A stretch of DNA of 64,000 bases from Dasypus novemcinctus (lineage: Eukaryota > Chordata > Mammalia > Cingulata > Dasypodidae), in NCBI RefSeq assembly GCF_030445035.2, contig NC_080694.1, positions 73,981,147 through 74,045,146 of the forward strand. Direction: 5' to 3'. How positions within the stretch are numbered: position 1 is the first letter of the stretch; every line of letters starts with the position of its first letter. A program made the position numbers and the translations under genes. The notes under the pieces were generated by a model. The model was not told where the DNA came from. It saw only the letters and a list, made by a program, of their open reading frames with translations, and did not search any database. Of this stretch, positions 35,944 through 46,199 are shown one piece after another.

Positions 35944-36367
35944 ATGGCCGCGGCCCCTCCGTGAGCAGCCTGGCCGAGGAGGCCCCCTGCCCCAGCTGCC
36001 AGGGCGCTCAGGGAGCCGGTCACCATCGCCTGCGGCCACGACTCCTGCCGCGGCTGCCCTGCCCGCTACTGCGAGCTCGCGGGCCGCCCCGACGCGCCCC
36101 GCAGCCGCCCGCTCTGCAGGGAGCCCCTCGGCCCCGGGCGCCTCCGGCCCACCTGGCAGCTCCCGGCGTGGTGGCGCCTCGAGCGCCTCGAGCGTCTGCG
36201 GCTGCTGCCCGCGCCGGGCCCCGAGGAGCAGGCCGTGCTCCGGAGCACGCGAGAAGCTCCCCTTCTGCGAGGACGACGCGGCCCCACTGTGCGCGCTGTG
36301 CGGGGAGGCGCGGGAGCACCGTGCGCACCGCGGGCGCCGCCTGGAGGCCGCGGGGGGGCCCGACCGG
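35944..36367 (+). pseudogene. TRIM10: TRIM10-like exon 1 (RING and B-box), broken
   Basis: TRIM10 (RNF9) is an MHC-encoded RING E3-type protein linked to erythroid differentiation. An ATG at 35,944 is followed by an in-frame TGA at 35,962. In other frames the exon continues as CPSCQG, then LREPVTIACGHDSCRGC...YCELAG (RING), RLRPTWQL, and finally REKLPFCEDD...LCALCGEAREHRAH (B-box 2). Three frame breaks are needed: after the start, at about 36,005 and just before 36,248. The first B-box Cys/His pair is not seen. The exon ends at a GT donor at 36,368, the position expected for the family. Sequencing error in this very G+C-rich exon cannot be excluded. Confidence 0.75.
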
Positions 36368-36369
36368 GT

Positions 36370-37400
36370 GGGACAGGGGGCCACTCCCCGGGGTGGGGCT
36401 TCGCGTCTGCTTTGGGTTTTCCTGGGTGTTCTGTGTTGCTTCCTTGCGCGTGACACACAGTAGGACCTGAATACGCGCTCGTTGAATGAGCGGGTGAAGG
36501 AAAGGTGAGTGTGGTGTCTGCGCACGTGTCAGGGGGGTGGGCTGCGTGGTCTGGGTCGGGGTTTTGTGTCTGGGGAGGGCAAGGGCAGCTGTGTGAGCAC
36601 TAGTGCTTGGGAGGGAAGGAGCGCTGGCAGCTATGAAGTGCTGTGGGTTCACATCAGTGAGTGTGTGCTGCTTGTAGTTGTGCTGTGGCTTTTACTGTTG
36701 TTTTTCTTTATTTTAAAGAATCTTTAGATTACATAAATGTTACATGGAAAGTAAAGGGGATTCCCATCTACCCACCTCCCCCTCCTGTGTTGTGCTTTAG
36801 GACAAACGATTGTCTAGGAGTGTATGGATGTGTTAATAGTTAACTCACACTTTGTGAGTCCTACGTGTATTTCTGAAATTACACATATATGGGCATTAAT
36901 GGTTGTGTACCTGTTTATGTCCCTAACTTTATTTCTAGAGCTAATAGTTGATAAAGCATTTCATTGATAGCTGTGGCATTACCTGAGTTCTTCTCACACC
37001 AGAATCACATGCAGATGATTGATTCGTTCATAAGGGAGGGCTGTTACTTGGACTCGCCCCCTTTGGGACTAATTTCAAATAAGGCAGATCGTAGGTTCAG
37101 AAGCTCAGGACAGATCCCCAATGTCACTTACCAAAGACACAAATTAGGATGCTCCCCTGGAGAAAGGAAAGCTCGAGTGGAAACTGAGTCCTGGCCTCCG
37201 ATGGCCCCTTATCAGGGCAGGCTTGACGGACATTCTTGGGGCACAGATCAGGAAGAACAGGACCAAAGAGCACACGCCGTCCAGGAGGAGTGAGGTCCAG
37301 GCAGGGTCAGCTACGGCCGTGGTTCCTTCCTGGTCACACAGAGGGTGGGGGAGATGACAGCCTCCAACAAATAATATTTTAAATATTTCATGTTCCTTCT
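36370..37400. other. Intron 1 of the TRIM10-like relic, with an L1 piece
   Basis: 36,440-36,500 looks like a short MIR/L2-type tail (cacacagtaggacctgaata). 36,700-36,800 is a minus-strand L1 3' fragment (attacataaatgttacatgg). Nothing else is recognised. Confidence 0.4.
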
Positions 37401-37406
37401 CCCCAG

Positions 37407-37690
37407 GAACAAATTCTGAAGTGTCTTGAGAGTCTGAGAAAGGAGAGAGGAGATTCAAGGAATCTAGGCAAGAGAGAGTCAGAGACCCCACGTCCTCCTG
37501 GTGGTCAGCCTCCCTGCCCTCCCCTCCGTCAGGGCCCATGGCCTCCCTGAAACCAATGCGAGAGCACACTGGGGCATCCTGCAGCACAGGGAAGAGGTCG
37601 ACCTCCTGGCCACTGGGGAGATCTGCCAGTTCAGGCCCTGATGCCGAGCTGGAGGAGAAGAAGGAGAGACTGGCAGCAGAGCTCCTGATG
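37407..37690 (+). pseudogene. TRIM10: TRIM10-like exons 2 and 3 (coiled coil), collapsed
   Basis: An AG acceptor precedes gaacaaattctgaagtgtct at 37,407. This matches the 96-bp coiled-coil exon of TRIM10, but here it is 94 bp to 37,500. The end of exon 3 follows only 30-50 bases later: EEVDLLATGEICQF, then in another frame ELEEKKERLAAELL, up to a GT donor at 37,691. Intron 2 and the first half of exon 3 are missing and the frame shifts inside what remains. Confidence 0.75.
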
Positions 37691-38404
37691 GTCAGCCTGG
37701 AAGCCTGTCCCTCCCTGTGCCCTCCTGCTCTAGGAGCTCCTGCACATTTTCCTTTCCTAAGCCATCTCTCCTTTCCTCAAACACCTCTGCACCCCGAGGG
37801 GAAGAGGGACCACAGCGCCGGCAGGTTGAATTCCAGCCCATGCTTCTCCAAGAGCCCTCTGCTGTTTTCCTCTTTGGCCTCTATCTTTGCATCCCACCAC
37901 CCCTAAAATAGGAGGCTCCATTGATAAAATGGAAGTGAAAGCAGCACTTTGGAAAGTGTCAAGTACTGTGCAAACAAGTGGCAGGTGGTGTTTCCAGTGC
38001 AAACTGTTTTCTGTAACCTCAGTGTCCCCTCCACCACCCAGGAAGTTCAACCTGGTAGATTTCACTTCTTCCCACTCTGGAAGAGATTTTGGGATCCATC
38101 AAGGCACCAGGAGGGCAGCGTGGTTTAGGGCAGCACTCTGCACTGAAGAAATGAGACCTTGTGGTGAGCCTTTACTTCTCACTAGCAGTTGCAGGTCATA
38201 ACCCCACCCAGGATTGTAAAAGAATGGGGTGGACCCCGTGCCCCTGAAGTGTAGTAACCCCTGATATCTGGTGCCTCCAGGGATTGGGTGACCTGTCCTC
38301 ACCCAGGGTGAGGACACTGGTCTAGCAGTGTGGCGTTTGTCTTTTCCAGTTATAAGGCAAGTGGGAGCAGTGACACCTGAATCCCTTCTCTCCCTCTCTC
38401 CTAG

Positions 38405-38425
38405 TATATCAGAAGCACTCTTAAG
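38405..38425 (+). pseudogene. TRIM10: TRIM10-like micro-exon 4
   Basis: 21 bases between cctag and gtaagc, coding YIRSTLK. TRIM genes of this group have a 23-bp exon with this IRSTL core at this place. Short, but supported by both splice sites and by the neighbouring exons. Confidence 0.6.
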
Positions 38426-38732
38426 GTAAGCAGAGAGCATCACTCTTCTCTTTTCCTACAAAGATGACCACACATGCCTAGCGATTGCCATACAGATACA
38501 CGGCATTGTCATATCAAGGACATAGAGTCACCTGTGACCCTTCACATACCCCATTCCTTCCTCAGTGTAGCCACGGATGCCCCCCCCCAGCAATGCCCAG
38601 CAGTGGACAGTGGGCCCCGTCCTCAAGGAAGTAGCTCCTGTGGGAACTGGCACTTCCATTTAGAAGGTGGCAGCCAGATGAGGCTGGAGGCATCTTGAAG
38701 AACTCCCAGATGCGTCATTTCTGTGTCCCTAG

Positions 38733-38878
38733 ATGTAAAAACAGAAAGTGCTGGAAACCAGGACCTTGGCCTGCTCCTGGCCCCCTCACTGCCTCCCAGG
38801 AGCTACAGAAGTGGCTTCTCAGCAAGAGGAATGAGGTCCAGACCTGGCCTGTCACCATGGGCTGTGATCTACTCAAGG
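38733..38878 (+). pseudogene. TRIM10: TRIM10-like exon 5
   Basis: After a tttctgtgtccctag acceptor the sequence reads CKNRKCWKP and continues to a possible donor near 38,878 (ctcaagGTCC). The CxxRKCxKP block matches the TRIM10 exon that follows the micro-exon. The rest diverges. No B30.2 exon was found downstream to 40 kb. Confidence 0.55.
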
Positions 38879-38879
38879 T

Positions 38880-40370
38880 CCCCCGCTGCTCATCTTGGTT
38901 TCTTTCCAGAGTCCTGGGATTAATTCCTCACACCCTTGAGAAGCATGTCCTGTGTGCCCAACATGCACCGAGCAGAATGGCGGCCACCAGGGATGTGCAA
39001 AGGAAAGAGTAGAACCTGCCCTACCTCTGAAGGACCTCCCAGAAGACACAGAATAAGAAGGACATTAGAGCACAGTGTGCTGGGTGTGGTAGGGGCTGAC
39101 CTGGAGCACTGGGTCACCTTCATCATCCTCAGGAGAACAGAGCCCCATCATCTCCAGGGGTGCTGCCACTTGGCACCCTATGGCCCCTCCTCCAGGTGGG
39201 ATCACTTCTGAGGTGAGGGTGAAGGCCTTGAGCGTGAAGGCAGGGGAGGCACAGCCACAAACCATAACCCCAGGGTGGTGGCCACTTAATCTACCCAGTC
39301 CCTCTTCTGAGTATGTCCACTCACATTTCCTCAGGATAATCCGCCTCCTGATACATTGGTCACCATCGGAGGCCAAGGAAAGAGAAGAGTGAGTCACAGG
39401 TAGCTCTGCTGTGGAGCAGAAGTAGCACCTTGCACACTTGTGCTCCATGTAGAGTAACTGGGGAGGAGGCAGGGGAATGGATTGGATGACCCATAACCCT
39501 TAGGTCTGGAGCTGGAAAAGAAGTGACCCCTAAGGGACAAGGTAGAAAAAGGGAATTATGAGGGATTTGGATATGAGTGGATTTGGAGTGGAGAGCTCTG
39601 GGAAGAGAGGCAGCCAAGTGGCATGAAGGAAAAGTGTCTGTGGCCACATGTGATGTGCAGAAGCTGGGTATGTGGGAACTTCTAGAAATCCTCTTGCCTG
39701 GTGCTGATGTTGAGCAGAATTTTGCTTAGAATTTGGAAGGTGACATCAGTCCCAATGTGAAATTTTAATTCCTAAGCAAAATAAAATCATTGTCTTATTT
39801 GCAGTTGAGTGGGCACGTTTTATTTTTTAGTTCTTGTTGATATTTTTAACACTATGACATACCCTTCATGGACAATCTTTGAACACTATCATTCACTCTG
39901 CTCAGACATAAACTGAAGTATCCTATCAGCTCCCCACTGGGTCCCCTGGAAGGAGGGGAAGCAGCCAGGGCCCAGCATGCTGAGGCCTGAATTCACCAGA
40001 GAATTTATTCTGTTGAATCTCATCGGCAGGTAGAGAAGAACATGGTGCAGGAACCAGGGAGTGATGGGAGGTGGGCTGGATTGCTTTCCAGGGAGTGTTC
40101 AGTATCTCATGTAAAATGTCTTTTCCAAAACTATAGATACACATAAACTCCTTTAAAATGATAAAAGAGATCCAAAGCCCCACACTGAGATTCCACCAAA
40201 AAGTGGATTGAATTTTTCTGTTCATTTTATTGAGTTTAGTTGCATTTTAAAAAATGATTATTAAGTCCAAAGCAAATGGACATGAAGATCCCAGGCTGCT
40301 GGAGAGCTTTAGGGCTCACAACAACCCAGGAATTCCTTGAACCTTATATACCCAGATTGAAAACACTGAA
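38880..40370. other. No recognised gene; expected B30.2 exon not seen
   Basis: Open frames on both strands are short and overlapping. I searched all frames by eye for the LDP / WEV / GxW-type B30.2 landmarks and found none. Confidence 0.4.
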
Positions 40371-40374
40371 TTCT

Positions 40375-40920
40375 TCTCCACCATCGTCACCATCAATATC
40401 ATCAACACCATCATCATCTCACCACTATCACCCTCATCACGACCATCAGCATCAGCATCACCATCATCACCATCTTCACCATCTTCACCATCAGCAGCAT
40501 CACTGTCATCAAGCCATCATCAATATCATCATCATCTCACCATCACCATTACTCTCATCACCCTTACAAACCATCATCATCATCACCATCATCATGGGCA
40601 TCAGCATCAGCATCATCACCATCAGCATCATCAGCATCAACACCATCAGCAGCATCACTGTCATCAGAACCATCATCGTCAACATCATCATCACACCATC
40701 ACCATCGCCATCATCACCATCAACACCATCAACACCATCGTCACACCACTATCACCATCCCCATCCACATCACCATCTTCATCAACATCATCATCACCAT
40801 CACCATTATCACCATCAACACCATCATCATCATCATCAACACCATCAACGCCATCATCACTATCACCATCATCACCATCATCACTACTATCATCATCTCA
40901 CTGCTTCCACCATCATTTTA
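40375..40920 (+). repeat. Large (ATC)n-type microsatellite/minisatellite
   Basis: About 545 bases made of cat/cac/atc triplets with interspersed agc and higher-order segments (e.g. catcaccatcatcaccatct). It gives a long plus-strand frame rich in His/Ile/Ser and a minus-strand Met/Val frame. Both are by-products of the repeat. Confidence 0.95.
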
Positions 40921-41045
40921 ATAGTCATCATGTTTTATGTGCTTATTAAATGCCTCATTTCAGTGGATCTTGGTAATGCTGTGAAGTTGATACAAATATC
41001 ACCCTCATTTTAAGTTGAGAATTTGAGTTTTAGTTATTTCTTTAG
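40921..41045 (+). repeat. MIR fragment
   Basis: The landmarks ttatgtgcttattaaatgcc and gctgtgaagttgatacaaat...ccctcattttaagttgag fit the MIR core. Confidence 0.55.
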
Positions 41046-41059
41046 CCCAGACCATAAGT

Positions 41060-41210
41060 CAGGGTTTTTTTTGTGTGTGTTTTTTTGGGGGTAGGGTTAC
41101 ATTATAGTTTATATTTTAGACTGTACAATTTTCTAAATTTTTATTTACATTATGGTTTACATTATAGTTTACATTTTAGCCTATAGACTTTTAGTAAGCC
41201 AGGGTTTTAA
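41060..41210 (-). repeat. Minus-strand L1-like fragment with internal duplication
   Basis: The ggttacattatagtttatattttag block occurs twice with small changes (about 41,095 and 41,152). Confidence 0.4.
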
Positions 41211-41824
41211 TCCTTGTGTGACTCAGAGCTCTTCACCAAAGGACTGCACAACTTTGTTTGGAAACGAGGACCCAGGTGGGTCCCACACCCCATAAGTGAT
41301 ATGGATTCAGAAAAATCATTTAGCCTTTTACACTGAGAACTAAATAGCTGGTGAGGGAAAGGACTCCTGTTGGATTCCCCCTGGGCAATCTTCCTTGATG
41401 CTTACTTGGTCCTTGGAGTATTCCCCTGGAGCAGAGGACGTGGATAGGCCCTGAAACACAGTAACTTAAAGAGACAGCACCTCAAGAACCCTGTGCACTG
41501 CTGGCCACACAGCTGGACTCCAGGTTTAATGGCCACCCCAGAGGTCCAATCTCCTTTTCCACCACTGACATCCACATGTTTCATCTGAATTTTTCCATAG
41601 CTTATGCTGTAACAGTCTTTCTATTTCAAAAAGCAGAGACCCACTCCAGTTAGTTCAAATAATGGGAAAGTTTATTATCAGAACAGACATGGAAATAAAA
41701 TTCCCCACCATTTAGCCAGGCCTGGTGAGAGACCATGGGGAGATCAGGGAGGGGGACACAGCCAGGTCCCATTAGAAGGACTGGAGATTCACGGAATGCT
41801 GATACTATTAAGCCAGATGCATAA

Positions 41825-42010
41825 TATATGTTTTATGTATTAACCCATTTAATCCTTACAACAGCGCAATGTGGTAGGTGCTCTTGTGTAGATCCCCGTT
41901 TTATATGTGAAGAACATGTCCAAGTGGAGATTGAGTACCTGGCCCCAGATGAGCAGATGAATTCAGTGGCTTGGCCCCAGTCTATGCAGTGCTGCCTCTG
42001 GTGGCCCAAG
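41825..42010 (+). repeat. MIR
   Basis: The block tgtattaacccatttaatcc, then cttacaacagcgcaatgtgg, and a ggcttggccccagtctatgc tail follow the MIR consensus order. Confidence 0.85.
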
Positions 42011-42499
42011 GACACTGCAGAGGCTGAACTACCATGTGGTCACTCAGTAGCTGGGGTGGGCTCTGCTCAGGTCACTGCCACGAGCAGCTCCGACCACCTG
42101 CCTCCCTCCCCACTGACTAAGGACACAGTGCTCATAGCTGCATTTTGAATTTCCAGGATTATCTTTGATGGGCTCTTTCTTGGCAGGCCACCCCGTAGTC
42201 TCGTCCACCCGGCCTGTGGTTAGGCTGCCCTGGTCGACGCCCTGCTCTGGTGGCTGACTCAGAAGAGGGCTGTGGGCCTGACAGGAAGCAACTTCTCTCC
42301 AGTGGAGGAAGACACTCTGAGCTCCTCAGGCTCTTTCTGCTCCCAGTGGGAGACTTCTGGATGAGTACTCAGCATGGCACTGCCCACATGGGGTGCAGTA
42401 ATTCTGGCCACCACCTCAGGGGTGTCGGGCTAGCTCGCATCTTCTTCATAGCCTCGGGCCTCATGTACCTGTGAGACCTGCCGTCTCCTGCTTAATAAC

Positions 42500-42840
42500 C
42501 ACTGGCTTCTTCTGAGCGTCTGCACAAGGCTCTCTTTCTCCACCTCCCTCCAACCTCCCAGCTCTCTGCTCTCAGGCCATCCTGCCCATCCTACCTGCTT
42601 CCCTTAATCACCACCTTGTCCCTTCACTCCTGTCTCAAATTCTTTGATGCTTCCTGTGTCCTGGAGCCGCCTGTCTAACCCTCAGCTCATCTAGTCCTTT
42701 GCCCATTCCTGAACCTGCCAGACTGACCACTCTCATTACACACATGCAGCTTAGCCCTCCTCTTCTCTTTCCTTTGCATGGTTATCCTGACCTGAAATGC
42801 TCCCCCTTTCCCACCTGGAAAATTCCACCTCACAGTAGTT
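42500..42840 (+). repeat. L2 3' end
   Basis: Pyrimidine-rich sequence with cctttgcatggttatcctga, cctgaaatgctccccctttc and cacctggaaaattccacctc matches the L2 3' end ('cctggaatgctcttcccc'). Confidence 0.6.
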
Positions 42841-43679
42841 GTGTAGTAACAGTATAACAAGGAGAAATGAGTTATTTAGATAACAAAGAGGAAAAATGGA
42901 AGTAGATGTACACTCACCAAAAACTAGCAACTTATTTGACAATTGCTATGTAGATGATCTAACATTAATAAACAGTCAAATAATCAGAATTATTGATTAC
43001 TCACAATAGAATGCAATAAACCAATTAGATAGCACAAGGGAATGAGAGAGAGTATTTTTAAAAACACTCACCAAACTGGGGGAAAACTCAACACCTGGTC
43101 TCTCATAAAGCAGAAAATTCAACAGTCCACCAGAGTCCCATCTGGAAACACAATTGGGTGAAGTGTTATCTCTCAGGATGAAAAAGACACCACTGAATGA
43201 AGCATCTTCTCAGGGTAGGACTTCGACCAATAATTTTGGGGTTGCCCCTTTTAAGGGATTCTGAATCTCAGAACTCTTGTCAATCTTGCAACTCGTGAGT
43301 GATCAAAGCATTCTGAGACAACAGTGCCTGTCCATGGAGAAGTAGCCTGCTCTCCCAAAAAGAGACCTGAAATCTCAGAAGTGCCCTATTCTATTAATGG
43401 GAAAGTTTGGATGTAGCTGTCTGTCCCTGAAGGCATAGCCTTCAGCACATCCTTCCACCAGACACTAATTAATGGTCCTAAGTATCTGTGGGAAGAAAAC
43501 TCCATGCACCTGCCCATTCGTTACTGTTGGGTCACAGTTCTTAGCCCATTCCTTACTTATGTTTATATATTTGTATCACTCTGAAGCTAGGGAATCACAT
43601 GTTACTGATGAAGAGACAAAAAGATGGAATGAACATATTTGAATGTTCTCAGCAGGCACCAACATAGATGAAAACATTG

Positions 43680-43850
43680 AATTCTTACACCAAGTCCAGG
43701 ACTCAGGTAGCATGACCCCCATTTTAAAGGGGTAACATTGAGGTTCAGAGAGGCTAAGCAAATTGCCCGAGCCACACAGGTATTGGGTGTCAGAAGTGGG
43801 ATATTAACCTGTCTCACTCCTGAGCTGTTGTTCTTTGTACCACAGTTCAT
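43680..43850 (+). repeat. MIR
   Basis: The landmarks ccccattttaaaggggtaac, gttcagagaggctaagcaaa and ttgcccgagccacacaggta are MIR core and tail. Confidence 0.85.
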
Positions 43851-45070
43851 TGCCTCCTTGTGGCTACATCTTGTTACTCAGTGACTAGGATGGTATTGAT
43901 GTATATCAGCAAGGGCTTGATAAGCAGTTGACTCGCTATGTGTGAACGACTCCCCTCCTTAAACATGGAAGTGACAGCTTACACCATTGTCATTTAACAT
44001 AACCTAATCAAAGGAATGACATGCCATTGCCATTAACATATACTTTTGGCTAGAGGCAAGTCACAGGTCCTTCCCACACTCAAGGAGAGAAGGTGATGCA
44101 AGGGGAGGGGCACCTGGAGGCAAAGACTGGGGCCCCTGGACTCTGTCCACCCCACATTGATAAATAAGTGCCAACTGAGAGGTACAGATGATGGGTGGTG
44201 GAGTGCTCTGAAGAAACTTTCCTCCCAACATGTGCTGAGACGGTGTCTCCACTGGTGAGCTCCTGCTGGATACCTGGGAACTCCCATTTTCATAGGAGAT
44301 TGTGAGAGGTGTGTGCTCCCAGCAGTTTACAGAGAAACAGACATCTTACAAATGTGCAGGAGATCAGGAACCCTGACCTCGGCAGTGGGAACCACACGTG
44401 AGCCTGGTTCCAGAAGGAGGCTGTGGCCATTGCCCAGTGTCAGAGGGTCAGGCTCCAGGCAGAGGCTGTGAGGACAAGGGAGGTAGACATGTCCACAAGA
44501 TGGCAGGTGGACATGCACCAGGTAGATGAGGGGGGCCTGGACAAGTTGAAGGAAGGAGAGAGAGGAGGCCAAGGTGAGCCTGAGATGAGGGTGGACTGGT
44601 CAGAGCAGCTGAGGATGGTGGAACAAGTTACCCACGGATTTCTTCTACAACAAGATCAGTGGCCTGTAATTTGTGTCAAGTACTCCTAGAAATAAAGAAA
44701 TCCTTCAGTACATTCCATTGACTCTTCCATGGAGATAAAAAAGAGCTGAGCAATGGATTCCCTTGACCTTGCTAAAGCACATGTGCATGTGTTTGCCCAT
44801 GTGGGGCAGGAGAAGGGATCCTACCTGGTGAGCACGTCACTGGCCTCCTAGGAGAGGAAGAGTGAAAATCACATTTTGTTTTCAGCCTCCAGGCACCTCC
44901 ACGTTCCCTTCCCAACACCCCCTTGAGAACAGAGAGGAAAGCAGCCCTCTTTTGCACCCCAGGCTTCTGCAGGAGCACATCCTGGCCTTGAACGGACACC
45001 ATCATGGGTCAAAGAGGAAGAGCTGGAGGCATCACAGGCAGGCTGCCTGCTCCTGGGAGGTACCTGGGGG
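43851..45070. other. No recognised gene downstream of the TRIM40-like relic
   Basis: On the minus strand this is where the last TRIM40 exons would lie. Neither the micro-exon nor a terminal exon could be recognised. An 88-codon plus frame at 44,423-44,689 is unassigned. Confidence 0.4.
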
Positions 45071-45077
45071 TACACAC

Positions 45078-45232
45078 CTTCAGCATGTCAGCATCCAGGT
45101 CCTTGGCCATCCTCTCCAGATCAGCGACCAGCATGCTGCGCTGTTCCACAGTCTTGGAGATGGCCTGGACTCTCGGCTCCTCTGCCGCACATTCTCCAGC
45201 TGGCCCAGCTGCTGTGGAGGGGTTGCTTCCTG
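45078..45232 (-). pseudogene. TRIM40: TRIM40-like exon 3 relic
   Basis: TRIM40 is an MHC-encoded RING/B-box protein described as a brake on NF-kB and innate signalling. On the minus strand, after a ttgtgtgcag acceptor, the sequence reads PQQLGQLEN, shifts frame once, then reads VQAISKTVEQRSMLVADLER and MAKDLDADMLK to a GTGTGT donor at 45,077. The second part matches the TRIM40 coiled-coil end closely. The start of the exon is missing. Confidence 0.75.
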
Positions 45233-45560
45233 CACACAAACGAGCAAGAGAAGTAGAGGGACTGTTCTAGGCAGGTGGAGAACTACAGCTTCAGTAGCAG
45301 TTACCTATTGGCGAGCCAGGTCTCTTGTTGGATTCCCACCGTAGCCAGGGAGAGAAGATGTTTTTCATTTACCATCCAAATCTCATGAAGATCAGTGGGC
45401 TTCACTTACTCATGGTCATTAGCAAACTCTGAACTGAGCCTTGAGCCCAGCCTCCTGCCTCTTGGAGTTTCCACCCATCACACTGCTCTAGGGGCAGCGT
45501 AAGAATGGGAAGGGAGGGCCCCAAATCATCCTCATTGTCCACCCCAGGACCCCAACCCAC

Positions 45561-45638
45561 CTGTGCACCCCACAGCTTCTCCTCCTCCTGAGCCCTCAGC
45601 TCCTTCCTGAGCTTCTTGCTCCGGCAGGTGAGGCATTC
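45561..45638 (-). pseudogene. TRIM40: TRIM40-like exon 2 relic with 6-codon deletion
   Basis: An AG acceptor (tctgtgtccag) and a GTGGGT donor bound 78 bases coding ECLTCRSKKLRKELRAQEEE plus KLWGAQ. The family exon here is 96 bp, so 18 bp (six codons) are lost in frame. The frame itself is open. No RING/B-box first exon was found between 45.7 and 48 kb on the minus strand. Confidence 0.75.
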
Positions 45639-45639
45639 C

Positions 45640-46180
45640 TGGACACAGACACGCTGGTTGCCAGACTGGCAGTTGCTGGGGGAGCTCAGGAAGCATGGTG
45701 GGTTCCGAGCCAAGGCTGAGGCTGAAGTGCTATTGTCTAAACACAGGCAGCCCCAAAGCATCATGTGTGAGCTAAGGAGCATGAGGGTTTAGCTAATGGG
45801 TAATATGGGAAATCAGTGATATTTTTAAAAAGCTTTAACTACATACACACACAAGACAAAAAAAATAAAACTCTGGCTTCACAAAATAACAGATAGAAAC
45901 AATCATTTCAGATCTACTTCAGGGCAGTTTTCCCCAGCTCCTAAGAGTTGTGTGCTGTGGTTCCAGCAGTCCTCACTTCACATAAGTAGAAGAAGCCAAT
46001 CTGGAGAAAGCTGACTTGAAGGGATGCCAGCCTCTGGCATGGCCCTCCCTGGCCTGGCTGGAGGACAAGCAGAGGCCTTCCTTAAAGCAACTGCAGGCCA
46101 GGCAGGCACGTCCTGCTCTAAGTCTTAAATCAGCATCTGGGTGAGTCACGAGTCCCAAAGCTAAGGCTATACTGAGTTAT
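45640..46180. other. Unassigned, upstream of the TRIM40-like exons
   Basis: A minus-strand frame of 126 codons (45,402-45,782) runs through the exon 2 relic and its introns; only its middle is TRIM-like. Nothing else is recognised. Confidence 0.4.
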
Positions 46181-46199
46181 TTCAGTTCCTAAGTAATTT

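Noticed and set aside
40375-40920. CRISPR-like array
   Set aside because: It is a simple triplet repeat in a mammalian genome, with no spacer structure.
40276-41013. 245-codon His-rich protein
   Set aside because: It is produced by the (ATC)n array; its ends are in MIR and unrelated sequence.
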